From contig NC_088650.1 of assembly GCF_964019385.1 (NCBI RefSeq), forward strand, positions 30,141,161-30,205,160: a DNA stretch of 64,000 nt. The letters are read 5' to 3'. Both the position numbers and the translations under genes were made by a program. Below are positions 45,797-58,678 of this stretch, one piece after another. Every line of letters starts with the position of its first letter. The first letter of the stretch is position 1. The notes beneath the pieces are model-generated. The model was not told the origin of the DNA and did not search any database. It saw nothing but the letters and a program-made list of their open reading frames with translations. Origin of the DNA: Sycon ciliatum. Taxonomy: Eukaryota; Porifera; Calcarea; Leucosolenida; Sycettidae.

Positions 45797-48700
45797 ACGA
45801 CAGAACGACAGACATGCACACGCATACACACAGATGGAGAGAGGCGGAGCGAGGCGGAGAGAAATGGAAAGAGAAAGAGGATCGGGGAGGAGCCGTAATT
45901 TCGCTTACTATACTACTCTCTAGTATACTGGAGTACATAACCGGGCACACTACAGTAGTAGTACGTTTCAGGGGTCATTGCTACTACAATACTAATAGTA
46001 AACACGTTTGTCAAGGGTCCTTCTCCTGCAAAGCGGCTACAAGTGGAGTCTATCAATCCTGGACAGATATCTTGGCTCAGTAAGTAGTGCACTGTACCAT
46101 CACCAGTACAGCGTCTCTGCCAAAGAAAGTAAAAACTGCTGCAGTCTCCATGTCGCCCTCTGGCAACCCCACAGTTGGATGTGTCAAATTCGCCGCTTCT
46201 GCGCCCGCCCCTTTCACAGTGCCCACTGCACTGGCAGTCTGAGGTCACTGCTGCATGCTGCCAGCAGTCGAAAGTAGTCATTGGCTAGTGGTTGGTTGGA
46301 TGATCAAGTCAGAGCTCTTGAGTGTGCAAGCTGCCATGTGGTGCATGGTGCGTAGTGGTCATGGCTGGTCATAGGCCTTTGCGGATAATGATAACAAAAA
46401 ATTGCAGACTCTACTCGAAAAGAATTTTCAGGACCAAACAAAGCTGTTGGCAGGCGAGTCCTAGAATTCTGCTCCTCTCCATAGACTCATCTACACTGTA
46501 TGTACTCCTATATATTCACACTCTTCAGATCTTCCATGTGCCCATCATGCATGAGACACAAGAGCAAGAAAACCTGTCAGATAATTATTAATTTATTATA
46601 AGTGTTTCCGCATTTGTGATTGATCTCCCGTTCATTGATAAAATTATAAGTGTTCCAATGATTTAGAATCGTTCACTTCTGTGGAACACGGCTCAATCTG
46701 ACAGCGCAAGGTAGAAGATATGGATGTGTGACTGCGTGTCGCCAGACAACAAACAGATCAAAAGTGCGATTGTTTTCCACCATTATCGCTAGGCATAGTT
46801 CTTCTTGTGCTGACTGTACAAAGTATTAAATAGGGGCTTCAGAGTTCCATGCATGTTTTTGTGCCACGGTGCACGGTATCAACGTTTGTAGATGGACAGT
46901 CGTTACAGCTAGCTAGGCACAGTACAACTACATGTAGTGTATGTACCTGATGTACATGGACATGTAGAAGTGCCCGAGCGTCGTTTGTTGTGTCACCCAA
47001 AACAAGCACTCCAAAAGAGATGTCAACATCACCAAACATACAATGATACATGACGAGTACATCATTGTGCTCTGGCGATTATGAGAGCTCAGAGGGAGAA
47101 TCCACAGCACCATGACCCAGCTAGCTGTAGTAGGTTTTGTAAATATGTAGACCAGGAAAGACTTTCGCCGGAGAACATCATGCATGTACCTGACAATCAT
47201 TGCATTGTGTAAAGTAACAGTTACTCAGTAGTTGCAATCATTGTTCATGGGAAACAGTTCACAACATTCAGGCCTGTACGTGTATGCGTTCTTTTCCCTA
47301 CCATTTTATAACAGCTTGACCAGTGAGTTCATTGACAGACTTCAAAGTAACCAGTGAGTTCAAACTGCCCTTGCACATGTAGTCTGTGGTAGATGCTCGT
47401 AACTGCCTAACACCTCAGAACATAACGAGCTCAAGATCTCATAATAATTAGTCATATCAAGCCTGAATGACAAAACACATGATAGAGAGCAGACTTCCGG
47501 TCAAAACTGCGTTTCGTGTAGATACGCGGCAAGCGTGAACAGAGTACAATGCAGGATTAGGTCCAGAGTGGATAGCCTTCCCCGGCAGTGGTGATAACGG
47601 CCACCCCAGCCCAGGCCAGGCGAGAGACACAACCATGGAGTCGTTGCCAGCTACCAGAAGCCCGATAGCCATCAACCATCTGTGCCACATTCCGCTATTC
47701 GCAGGCCACAAACCTCAGGAAATATGCGAATCCCCAAACGCACACGATATCGATTGACCAACGTACAACCCCACAGCCCAACAGTCCGACTCCCAGCATG
47801 TCACCACGCTGCGTGCGACAGGTAGCACGGATCTTCTCGGAATGCAACTGTTTCAGTACGCTTCGCCTAACGCTTTCGCAAATGACCTCCCTCAGCATAC
47901 CATTGCACTAAACGGCCTATTGATTTGATAGAGGAGATAGCGACTATGGAATGCGACATCACGATGATTATAATTATTGCCGGGCATCTTCATTTTCCCA
48001 CCGAATGTGTAGCGTTCCTATCTACTCCTGACACTGCAGAGAATACTACTAATACTAGTACAATGCACTCTACGCCGGTCAGTGCCGCGGACACTACCCT
48101 TGATCAGTGGAGGTCTACAGTCTACAGTGTGCAAATGGCTATTGACTATTCTACTGCCGAGATTGGACGGAACAACGCACCCATTTTCCGGACAGCAAGA
48201 CTAGATAAGAACTATTGCATGGCAGCAGCGCCAGCCACACCGTGGCTAGCGCTCGTGTCTCCTGGACATTCCGAAGAGCATTTTCATGTAGATCAGAAGT
48301 CGTGTCGATAATGGACTGTCATCATCAGTGCCAGTGGTGTACTTCTACTCCATCGGATAGGACTCTAGTTTACCGTCACATAGTTCTGGAAGGAGTAACA
48401 TAACTTCGTTGCACTACTACCCACAGTCAATCCGATTCACCAGCCGCATACCATGGCCTCAACCATGCCACTTTGGAGAGTACTTGTAAGAAAAGGCCCC
48501 TTGCATTCTTGCATTCCAGCAGGGCTAGAGAGGCACTTGAAGCTAAGTCACAGTAAGTGATTCGCTCCATTGCCCTTCGTCAATTATTTGACCGGTTCAG
48601 GGTGGCTGATCAGCCCGAAGTCTGCAGGAAGGTTTCACCTGCACAGATAGGAGGCCTTCAGCAAGAAAGAGACTCAGAGACTTGCGTACAATCATGTTTC

Positions 48701-50088
48701 TCTACTGTCTGTAGTCGTGTCTGTACTGCAGTGCAGTAAATCCCTGCAAAGCTTTTACAGTCTCTCCAACGACAGTGGTTCTAACTTCTATGTTCAACAG
48801 AATACGAGCCGTATTCTGCTGCCTGTCTCTTTGAGTGAGTACGTTTTTAGGCTGCGAGTGCATCCCCACAGCAGAAAGGCAAACACTGCCACTACCAATA
48901 GCACCATTCACCAGGCGTCATATCCGGCGCCGTTCAACCACAAGGCATTTCCAATCTGATTTATAAAGCCGCCATGTACATGTAAAATTTGACCTTGTAC
49001 TTCTCAGGCCAAAGCCAGGAAAGCCTCCGAAGTCCGAGCCAGGACTAGACCAACTGCCAACTCACTGACATGTTGAGAAAGGGGCTGGGAAAGCTTCGAA
49101 CACAGACACTTCGTGTTAAAGAGTCGGACATGACGAGGCCGAGGGATAGTCAAAAATGCGCGGAGCAAGTCCGCCAGGGTTACACGATCACCAATTTTCG
49201 CGCCTCTGGTTACCCTGACAGCTAGTTAGAGAAAGAAGACAAGGCATCGGGTATGTAGCAAAGATCCTTGATCGATTCAAACAAAATCCCACTTGTCCTA
49301 CACTGGAAAATCCACTAGTGGATCTACTACGCTACACTACAAAGACCCCGGCCCCGTGCCAGGGTCAGTCGATCGATCAGTCGATCGAAGGAAAAAAATA
49401 GGTTCGCTGGAGCGTTTTCAAGTGTGACAGGCATTCGCCGCTTTAGCTCAGCGTGACAGGCTGATAAGAAAACACGGAGAGTAACGCGGTGTAGAGTTTC
49501 TCTGGCAACCTTCTGACAACATCACGAAACGCCAAAGGTGATCCCGTCACTCAGCGTGTCAATCCCCCGTCGTCAAAACAAGATGGAGAACAAAGTTTAA
49601 CGCGCGGTACAGGGCCAACATGAGAATCATTTTACCACTGCAGCCTCACGCACGTACCGAGTGCCGGAAGAGACCGAAACTGCTCACACTCACGCTACTA
49701 CAGTACTAGTACGTCCAGGACCAACTTTAGTGCTTCCCAAAATCTGGCACAACCTGGAGCTCAATTATCATGTAAATGTTTCAAGGTCTCCAACGGAGGT
49801 TCAACATCACGGCCGATCGTCGTGTTTTCTACAGCAACCGGGCGATGACGCGACAAGGAACATTACTTTCGAAGACAAGGTCTAGCCTAGAATGATGTGT
49901 GTAAAATGATAATATTGCCGGTGGTGATAGCTGGTGCTTCCTGACCAGTTCAGTCTAAACCCATGCTGGACAAATTGTAGTTCAAGATGTCCACCCTTAT
50001 CTACACGACCATGATGAGTAGTACAGCGTCAGGAGATCACGGCGTTCGGTTCGGTTGCGTCGGAGACCCTGCACAGGTGCGCGTGGAG
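45522..50088. other. No gene recognised; (CAGA)n tract
   Basis: A (CAGA)n/(CAGC)n tract spans about 45683-45805. Further 5' exons of the liprin-like gene would be expected here on the minus strand, but none is convincing. Open frames around 47925-48311 and 49661-49885 have no recognisable features. Confidence 0.4.
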
Positions 50089-50090
50089 TA

Positions 50091-50278
50091 CAGTCAACTT
50101 CGCTTATAACGACACTCGGCGGGGCATCAGAAAAGTGCCCTTATTCACGAAGTGTCGTTATATCCGAAGTCTCATTGTATGTGTCACAGTTGGATGGTAC
50201 TTTGCTCTGGGCATGAAAATTATGTCGTTATTCGCGAATTGTCGTTATATCCGAAGTCGTTATTGGCGAAGTTGACTG
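50091..50278 (+). mobile_element. TA-flanked MITE (CAGTCAACTTCGC family), copy B
   Basis: Starts CAGTCAACTTCGCTTATAAC, ends GGCGAAGTTGACTG, and is flanked by TA on both sides. The interior matches 15825-16014 in the opposite orientation, including TTTGCTCTGGGCATG. A pogo/Tigger-type MITE without transposase. Confidence 0.88.
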
Positions 50279-50280
50279 TA

Positions 50281-52743
50281 TGGGAAAGTCATGATAGCAT
50301 ACGGCACACAATTATGACCCTTGGCTCCCTCTCTACGGTATCACTTCACCTCACTTCAGGGCCAATTACAGGCCTGCATCCAGTGCAGGACACGACTGTA
50401 GCTCTGCTCGTGAAGCCTGAAGGTCAGAGACTGAGAGAGATCCACATCACCAGGACATGTATGAGACTGAGAGAGATCCACATCACCAGGACATGTATGT
50501 GTATCCGTAGATGGAGCTTGTGAACAACTCGTACTCATCGACTACAGCAATGATCTGTTTGTTTCGGCATACGAGCTGTCTTCAACAGCTCGGCGCGCTA
50601 TCAAAAGATATCAAGTGAAGAAACGTTCACGAATCGTGCATGCGTGTCTGACAGTGCATGTGAAAAGGTCGTAACTGACGAGGCGCAACACGCTCCATGC
50701 AGAGGAGAAAGTTCCAAGCAAACACAGAGGGAGACATTAGCCGACCTCTATCCCGAAGTAAAAGGAGCAAACATGTCTCTACTCCAGCCAGGCTCAGTAC
50801 AGCATGAACGCACATTTAAAACTATGGAAGGCATAATGAAGTCTAGCGCTCAAGGGGATGAAGCGAGGGAGGTATTTGCTCAGGAATGCTCACGCCTGCT
50901 GCAGCCTGCAGTGCATAACTTCGGCGGAGATTGCAATCCTTGTATCCAGCCTGAGCGGAACGGTCGAGCGCTCCCTGACCTGCTCTAGCCAGTTACCAAC
51001 TGGCACCTGTACGCGGAGGCGGCAGTGTCCTAAATAACACACTATTTCCAGCATCAGACTGATATATATTATCTTCGTCACACGCAAACGCGCGCAAATA
51101 CGCACACCCACTACCAAAGGCAAAAGCATTTTTCCCATTAAAATCCGAGAGAAACGTCTACCATCGCCGTCATTGAACACACAATACCCACGATAGATGC
51201 TTTGTCCAGCTCCAACTCATACTGGAGCTCCACATCTCGTTCTAAAATCATGTACTACAGGAGTAGAAACATACACAAATTGAGTCTTCGTGTGCAAGCA
51301 ATGGACCTTTTTCCGCTGATGATGTAGGTACGAATCAGCCAGCGTTCACATACAAGAATGGCATTATGATACCCAGTAGGTGGAGAATGATCAGGCGACG
51401 CGCAAAACGGGTAAAACCGGGGACCCTTTCACTAATAACATAGCGCAGACAGTGACAGTCTGCACAGTTTCAGAGCATGGGGTTCCTTACCTCCGGGGCG
51501 GGCATGGCTCACGAAAACAACTTCGTCCTTGTAGTGGTAGAGAAAGAGAGTGAGAGACACGCTCAGCAAGCGATCTGCTCCTCCGATCAAGGATCTCACG
51601 GGATCTGTAGGGTAAACCGTCGCACCTTCAACACGTTGCAACGGGAAGGGAAACTAACCGCAAGGGACTTCTTCCTGCTTACACTTGCAGTTGCTGTCGT
51701 CGCTACTACTGTCCACGCTGTGTGGAGTTGGATGAAGGACGGTGCGGCGATATCACGCTCTCGACAAAAGTGCCACACTTTCTCCTCTTGCTTGGCTGAA
51801 ATGAACTGGACTGGATTGGAGAAGCGCGGTACACCTACTGGAGTACTGCCTCTGATCTGTCTGCTCTTCAACGGCATCTACTACCACATGCACACTCCAC
51901 AGTATCAGCTAGGCCGGCCAGCTCTACCTGCTTCAAGCGTGCTCTCAAGTCAGAGGACTGCGATGCATGTACGCCAGGCAGTAGCTGCGAGTCCTGCATG
52001 CAATGCACGCCACTCTAAAAATGACTCTACTCTATCAGTATCATTCTAGTCTCTCGCCTAATATTATGTCCGTCTGCCGATCACGCTCACATCAGTCACA
52101 CTCACAGTATCTTGTCACGGATCTTAGGCGCTAGGTTGCCAACACAACACACGCTATGGTCTACGGTATACGCTCTGCATGCAGCCATATGTAGCAGCAA
52201 ATAAACCGTATGCTTTCTCGCTAGCTGGTCCAGAGTATTACTATTATGTATAGCCGTTGCCGGAATCAGCACCGTGTTTCGCTAGGAGAAGGGGTGCATA
52301 CCTTCTTCCTTTGATTTTGTACACGACCCAGTGCTACCAGTACCGCCTCCTCAACCCACTACATTTTTTCTTCTTTTTTTTCTCTCTACAGCTGTACTAT
52401 CACCTGATCTCTGCGCCGGATACCAACAGTGAACAGTGAACAGTAATGAGTTTGTCACTACCAGTACCAGTGTCAGTACCAGTGTCAGTGATCTTCGTCT
52501 TCGATCGTCATCATCGCCACCTATCGATCCACCGCCGGAGATTCTAGTGTGCGTTCACCTGTGCTAAAATTGGATACGTAATCTACCATGCATGTGCAAT
52601 CGTGCAAGTCTTCATCTGGACCTTATTCATTGAGTTATTCCTTAGCCTAGGCTAGTTTAGCCTAACTTTAGGCTTTAGCCTCAGTTAGGATCTGTGATGC
52701 TAATACTCTACTACAGTAAGTACAAGGTCTACTTCATCATACT
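50281..52743. other. No firm gene; two open frames noted
   Basis: A 36-bp direct duplication (AGACTGAGAGAGATCCACAT...) lies at about 50430-50505. An open frame without a clear ATG runs 50553-50988 (plus) and one of 190 codons runs 51477-52049 (plus). Both have mixed composition and no recognised domain. On the minus strand a protein-like stretch (LTLFLYHYKDEVVFVSHARPGG) ends at a good donor near 51495, which could mark a real minus exon. I cannot choose between them. Confidence 0.3.
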
Positions 52744-52749
52744 ACATGG

Positions 52750-53180
52750 CATACCTGCCAAGTATCCAGATTTTTTCGGGATTATCCCGCAATTTTGGAT
52801 GAACTCCCGCGATCACGAAATTCCTGTCGATTATCCCGAAATTCACTGTACAAGAAACAAGCTTGATTTTGTACTTGGAGCACTTCAAATGACTTGTCAC
52901 AGGCCAGTCCTTACCGCCATATCCTGCAGTACCAGTGGATCTCCTAGTGCTCCTTCCATGAGCAGTCTCTGAAAAACCTCCGTTTTTGAGTCTTGAACAT
53001 GTGTGAGTGTGATCCGATGATCACCACCAATCATCTATTATTAATTTTAATGTTGGTGCTATCAAAAGTTGAAAAAGGATTTTTTTGGTAAAAATATGAC
53101 ATATCCCGAAAACCCAAGGCAAATCCAGGGATTTTGCCATGGCGATCCAGAAAAAGCACTCTCAGTACTTGGCAGGTATG
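52750..53180. mobile_element. 431-bp MITE with 6-bp target duplication
   Basis: The ends CATACCTGCCAAGTA and TACTTGGCAGGTATG are exact complements. ACATGG stands directly on both sides (52744-52749 and 53181-53186), a perfect 6-bp target site duplication. The interior has repeated TTATCCCG-type blocks and no coding capacity. Confidence 0.88.
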
Positions 53181-53207
53181 ACATGGTCGTACGCACAAAA
53201 GGTCCCG

Positions 53208-53262
53208 TGGAATGTGTCTCTAACTCCCAGTTTCTTGATCATCAATCATCAGGAGACTGATT
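53208..53262 (-). ncRNA. Hammerhead-like motif, probably degenerate
   Basis: On the minus strand CTGATGA is followed by a 4-bp stem with a 3-nt loop (TTGA, TGA, TCAA), then GAAAC. Five bases before the core (GTCTC) pair with GAGAC after the sequence GTTA. Stem III is not convincing, and stem II starts with T-A rather than the usual G-C. It may be a decayed ribozyme or chance. Confidence 0.25.
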
Positions 53263-53892
53263 CTAAAAGAATGTTCATTGACATAATCATTGGACTCAGC
53301 TGAGTCAGCTCAGGCTATCCCATACTAGTACTAGTCTCATACTGAGAGAAAGTGATACCCCTTGACACCTGGTGGGGAAGTCATGAATACTATTGTTAAA
53401 TGCATGTGTGATGTACATGTACAATCATCATCATCATCAGTCATGCAGTACTAAGTTACTAGTAGTAGTCAGCGACTCAGCGCGAGGCATAGTGCAAGCC
53501 AGGAAGGATCACCCTCTGAATCTGAGGACCATTTTCTAGTTTTCGAACATGATTGATGTACAAGATTGTATATTCATGGTGGCCAAAGCTTAGCTGCCCA
53601 CTGTGCCCAGGCGCTATGCCTACTGCCTTGTTTCGTTGGTTATGCCAACGTATGCCAACCGTCTCCGTTCCGTACCGTGCAGGTACAGTACGTAACATGT
53701 AATGATTATGTCACAGACTTTGTGCATGGCTTCCGTTCTGTCAAGTGTCATGACGATACCAGTTAGAGTCAAGTGTTTCTGGTGCACTGCATTGATAAGG
53801 CCTTAAGGCCAGGGTCGTTACTGGCGCAACCTACTTCGAAGTAGACTTTACCCAGAGTAGCTCTAGTACTAGACTAACCTAACATAGTGCTA

Positions 53893-54362
<470 letters not shown>

Positions 54363-55867
54363 TGAGTATGTTACTATTATACTGTCTTGGCCAATCGCAA
54401 AAGATGAGTTTCAGTTACATGTATACTAGGGCTGGGACTTTTCGTGGGAATCAGTGGGAGGAAGGAGAAGGCATGAACCGCCCGGGGCGGGAGTCTCACT
54501 GCCTTCTGCGCCTGGGCTCGACATGATTAGCGCGCGAGTAGCTTTATACACCCTCCGGGCTCCCAGCGCTGGCTCAGATCCAATCCAGAGTCGGAGTCGC
54601 AAAATATGTAATGATATAATGATAGATATTCTCTGATCAGAGCAAGTAGGGGGGGGGGGGGGAGCTTGATTTGTCTACTGCTGTGTAATACCGGTAAGTT
54701 ACTTACTTGTACGACACTCTACTAGTATCACCAAGAGTACATGAAAACCATTTTTCATGTACGAGGTGATTTGGAGGTGATTTGGCTGTTTTAACGTGGT
54801 TGTAAAATGACGTTTTGTCAGCCACTTCTAGGCAAGCTACATGCACGTCCAAATGAAGTGTTGCAAGTGGAAGTGCTATCCTTCATGCCCGTTGTGTAAA
54901 AAAAATGGAAATGATCCCCCTTTGGAAAGTGTCTTGAATCATGCCCTACTTTCATAGTATTTTCAGCATTCCAAATTATTATAATTATTGGTGTGTCATT
55001 TTTTAACAAATTTGTAAAATGGCATCACAAACTGGGATATTCGGTCATCAATGTTCTGAAGTTGATAGTTATCACCTCAAGGATTGCTAGTGGATGAAAA
55101 TTAATCTGTCAACTGCATTGTATGCTGCGAAAGCTGTGTTTTTGAATTTGTAACTAGTGGCTGTATCATACGGTGGAATTGGATACTAGTAGGTAGCATA
55201 GCATCGCAGCCATGTATTCGTTCTCACATACTAGTAGTGTATTCCGTGACCTACTGTTCTTCATTATTGTCTTTAGTGATGGCAAGACGGCCTGACCTCG
55301 TCCAAAGGCCCTCCGGAAGCTATTCACTGCCCTCCTCATCCATTCAGGGGCTTATTTTACACTTTTTACACAAAATGGCAAAGCACCCACGTACCACCGG
55401 CGTGGCAGGGAAAATTAAATTACATGCACCAAATGTTCTGGTCAATGGTAAACTGGCTCTCATTTGCCACCATGTACCACCCATGTAACTGTTTCGATAC
55501 AGCCATCCGCGGAGCAGAGAAGCCGATGTGATAATCGACCGTGTTGGTCGGGCATGCCTAGCGCTAGCGCCTTATCATCAACAGAGTAGATCTACGACTC
55601 GTACTGACTGTGACTGTACTTTATAGTGCATGCTAGCGTACACGGTACAGCACTACATTAGCCTAGGGAGGTTTCGCTCTACGGAATTACGTATGAAAAT
55701 AACGTATGAACTGCACGGAATTTTCATACGTAAAAATCAGAGCTGTTGGGCTTCGCTCTACGTGATTTCTCCACGACTGCCAAACATGCGTTGTTGCTTT
55801 GGAGACGCGTTGGCTGCATGCGCCCACCTGTTATACGCACACCCATATTTGGATCCCGACCCCGGTA
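54363..55867. other. No gene recognised
   Basis: A G-run lies near 54648-54662 and GTAGATCTAC at 55586. Open frames are short and featureless. Confidence 0.4.
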
Positions 55868-56265
55868 TGATTCCATTACCCCTAGCCCTGCATGCAGTAA
55901 TTCGTACACATTCCATTACCCCCTACCCCTAGGCCCTACCCTTGCATGCAGTAATTCATACGCACTCCACTACCCCCTACCCCTACCCCTGCATGCTGTA
56001 GTTCATACGCACTCCATTACCCCCTACCCCTAGCCCTGCATGCAGTAATTCGTACACATTCCATTACCCCCTACCCCTGCATGCAGTAGTTCATACGCAT
56101 TCCATTACCCCCTACCCCTGGCCCTGCATGCATTAGTTTGTACACACTTCATAACCATATTTGACCCATTATCCCCTACCCCTATCCCTAGCCTTGCATG
56201 CAGTAGTTCGTACGTACACACTTATAACCATATTTGACCCATTTCCCCGCTGCCCCTGCATGTTA
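55868..56265. repeat. Satellite of about 47-bp units
   Basis: Seven or so units of 41-60 bp, each containing ATTCCATTACCCCC, TACCCCTAGCCC, GCATGCAGTA and TTCGTACAC-like segments. The later units are more divergent and carry ATAACCATATTTGACCC. It ends about 100 bp before the presumed LTR. Confidence 0.9.
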
Positions 56266-56367
56266 TAATAATTATTAATACCGTACACATTTGTAGCCCG
56301 TTTTCCCTCCTTCTGCCCCTGCACATAAAACCCACCGTACACTTGATCTAATTACATCCCTTTATAG

Positions 56368-56618
56368 TGTACATAGTCGGGCTATACACATAATAATGCG
56401 CGCCCAGCTAAAAGGGCGCGCTCATGCATTGTACCGTACATTCTATTCTAGTTCACTCTAAGATAACCAAACTTCGATAATCTAGTCAGAAGAAGAATCC
56501 ACTCCCTAATGTTGATGTCGAATAATTCTGTCCTCGTCGTGAGATAATATATACTTTACCAACTCTCGTAAACTGGTCTCTCTGGTGTGTGAATAGACAA
56601 CATTGTGAATTGACAACA
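56368..56618 (+). repeat. 5' LTR of the Ty3/gypsy element
   Basis: The right end is fixed by the primer-binding site that follows (ends GACAACA). The left end is chosen as TGT at 56368 to give the usual TGT...ACA termini and a length of about 250 bp; it is not proven because the 3' LTR lies outside the window. A TATATA at 56547 could be its TATA box. A hairpin (GCGCGCCC with GGGCGCGC) lies near 56399-56424. Confidence 0.55.
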
Positions 56619-56619
56619 T

Positions 56620-56630
56620 TGGCGCCCAAC
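56620..56630 (+). other. Primer-binding site
   Basis: TGGCGCCCAAC directly follows the LTR end after one base. TGGCGCC-type starts are the common tRNA-complementary primer sites of retroviruses and gypsy elements. Confidence 0.8.
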
Positions 56631-56935
56631 TTTGGCTCTAATTACCCACTCCCTTCGCTCTACCGACTACCAACAACTCTGTAATGAATATTCCCGGTGC
56701 CTTTCACTTCCCCGCGTGAGTAACTTCGATAAGCTTGTGTATCATATTAGTCATAAGTGCTTCTGCCTACCGTTGTGTTCTTGTTCGTTTTCCTTTTGTG
56801 TTAATTGGTGTCCTTTTGTGGTGTTTCGGGTGCATCAGACTTATCAGCCTTACTGTCTAGTGTAGCATACTTAGTACGAACCTGTTCGGTCTTCCATATT
56901 TGATCTTGAAAAAAAAAAAAAAAAAAAACTTCAAT

Positions 56936-58678
56936 ATGTCAAGTCAATCTTCTTGGATAATGCCCCGTCCATTCTCAGGCAAAGAGAACGAGGATTTCGA
57001 AGCATTCTTATTAGATTTCGATAATGCTTGTGATGCCAATGGTTGGGATGATACTACCGTTCTGGCTCGGCCTGTCCGTCCAGCCCCCATAAGAACCCGA
57101 GGGGAAGCATCTGGTTCACACTATACGGTTACACCATCTCCTGTTACGTCTACCCCGGCCCCACCTAAAGAGGCTACATTTTATACTCGGTACTCTGAAG
57201 CTTGTTCGGACGGTCCTTACGCACCTGACGATATTCCAACACCAAAGATTCATTATGCTGATGATACAAAGTCCAAGTCTAGTGCCAGTAGTAGTAAGCC
57301 AGATGCCTCCCTCCCCACTAAAGACTATCAGTGTCCGGGTCCCCTTGGTCGTGGTTCAGATGTTGGGACTCCCGTTACTCATAACCCCTTTCTGACTGCT
57401 CTGGAGGCGAAGGATGAAGATGCTGCACGCAAACTTCACTGTAAACTTGTATTGTTAAAGAGGTCACTTCGTGACAGTGCTGCACGTTTTCTATTAAGTT
57501 TAACAGTGGTAGAATGTGGGCAGTATGACACCCTTCGCAAAATCCTTACTGAGCGATACATGCCAGCCGAAGCCCAGTACGTCCGTAGAACCCAGCTACG
57601 TACGAAACGCCGCCAACATGGGGAATCGTTGTCGACTTTAGCCGACGACATTCGTTTGTTGACAGCCAGGGCTTATCCCAGAGCAGGAGTACTAGAGAGG
57701 GATGATTATGCCATGGAATCTTTCATTCAGGCTTTAGGCGAGTCATTGCGTGCAAGGGTTAGGGATAGCCAACCTGAAACCATGCAGGATGCACTGCGTA
57801 GGGCTCTGTATTTGGAAGCACATTCATTTGCTGATGCCTCTGCCAGACATGAGCGTAATCATAGTCATGATCCGTACAGTGCAGCTGTGTCTTCTGTACG
57901 AGATGAGCGTCCCCCTGGGTCTGGTTCAAAGGGTAATAGTAGTACCTCCCGTGCACAGCAGTACAATAATGAACCTGATACGCTCACCCGTCTCTGTTTG
58001 GCAGTAGAGAAACTAGAGACTCGCCTGTCTGCCCCTGTTAGTACTTTTAATGGTGATCCCCATAAAGGCCGTAAACCCCAGTACGATTCTTCCCATAATG
58101 AACCTATCTCTAATTCTGCCCGCTCTTATGGCACAGGCCCGTCCCGTGGCTCAGTCCAGGGCCCACCTTCTTTTGAGTCTGGTTACCAGACCTCCCATCA
58201 TGATAATTATGCTAGGCGTTATGACCCTCCCCGTGGCTCAGTCCAGGGCCCACCTTCCTTTGAGTCTGGTTATCAGCCCCCCTATCATGATCCGTCCCGT
58301 GGCTCAGTCCAGGGCCCACCTTCTTTTGAGTCTGGTTACCAGACCTCCCATCATGATAATTATGCTCGGCGTTATGACCCTCCCCGTGGCTCAGTCCCGG
58401 GTCCACCTTCTTTTGAGTCGGGTTATCACGATCACCCTATGCCACATGGTCCTCCCCGTAATTTTGATCATGATGCATCCTATGCTGCTCGTCCTGATCC
58501 AGGGATGGCTTATGGTCCCCCTCCACCCCGCAATAAACAAGGTTCCGGGTATAGTCCTCCTCGTCATGGTCCCCGTCCACATAACAGTCGAGTTGAGTTT
58601 AGGGACAACAGGAATGGGTATCGTCCTCCTGGCCCATCTTCCCAGCCCACCCGTTTCCATAACAGCCATTTAAACTAG
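56936..58678 (+). CDS. Gag of the Ty3/gypsy element, 580 residues, intact
   Basis: The ATG at 56936 follows a run of about 20 A. Residues about 140-300 form the retrotransposon Gag domain (LKRSLRDSAARFLLSL, LRKILTERYMP, VRRTQL, LADDIRLL). An unusual Pro/Ser-rich segment lies ahead of it. The C-terminal third is low-complexity and contains four copies of RGSVxGPPSFESGY with spacers such as QTSHHDNYARRYDPP. No CCHC zinc knuckle is visible, which is common in some gypsy lineages and means RNA binding would rely on basic residues. The frame is open to the TAG at 58676. That stop lies directly after a frameshift site, so most ribosomes should make Gag alone and a fraction Gag-Pol. Confidence 0.92.
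   Translation: MSSQSSWIMPRPFSGKENEDFEAFLLDFDNACDANGWDDTTVLARPVRPAPIRTRGEASGSHYTVTPSPVTSTPAPPKEATFYTRYSEACSDGPYAPDDIPTPKIHYADDTKSKSSASSSKPDASLPTKDYQCPGPLGRGSDVGTPVTHNPFLTALEAKDEDAARKLHCKLVLLKRSLRDSAARFLLSLTVVECGQYDTLRKILTERYMPAEAQYVRRTQLRTKRRQHGESLSTLADDIRLLTARAYPRAGVLERDDYAMESFIQALGESLRARVRDSQPETMQDALRRALYLEAHSFADASARHERNHSHDPYSAAVSSVRDERPPGSGSKGNSSTSRAQQYNNEPDTLTRLCLAVEKLETRLSAPVSTFNGDPHKGRKPQYDSSHNEPISNSARSYGTGPSRGSVQGPPSFESGYQTSHHDNYARRYDPPRGSVQGPPSFESGYQPPYHDPSRGSVQGPPSFESGYQTSHHDNYARRYDPPRGSVPGPPSFESGYHDHPMPHGPPRNFDHDASYAARPDPGMAYGPPPPRNKQGSGYSPPRHGPRPHNSRVEFRDNRNGYRPPGPSSQPTRFHNSHLN

Noticed and set aside
45657-45950. A Cys/Leu/Ser/Val repeat open frame
   Set aside because: It is the translation of the (CAGA)n tract.
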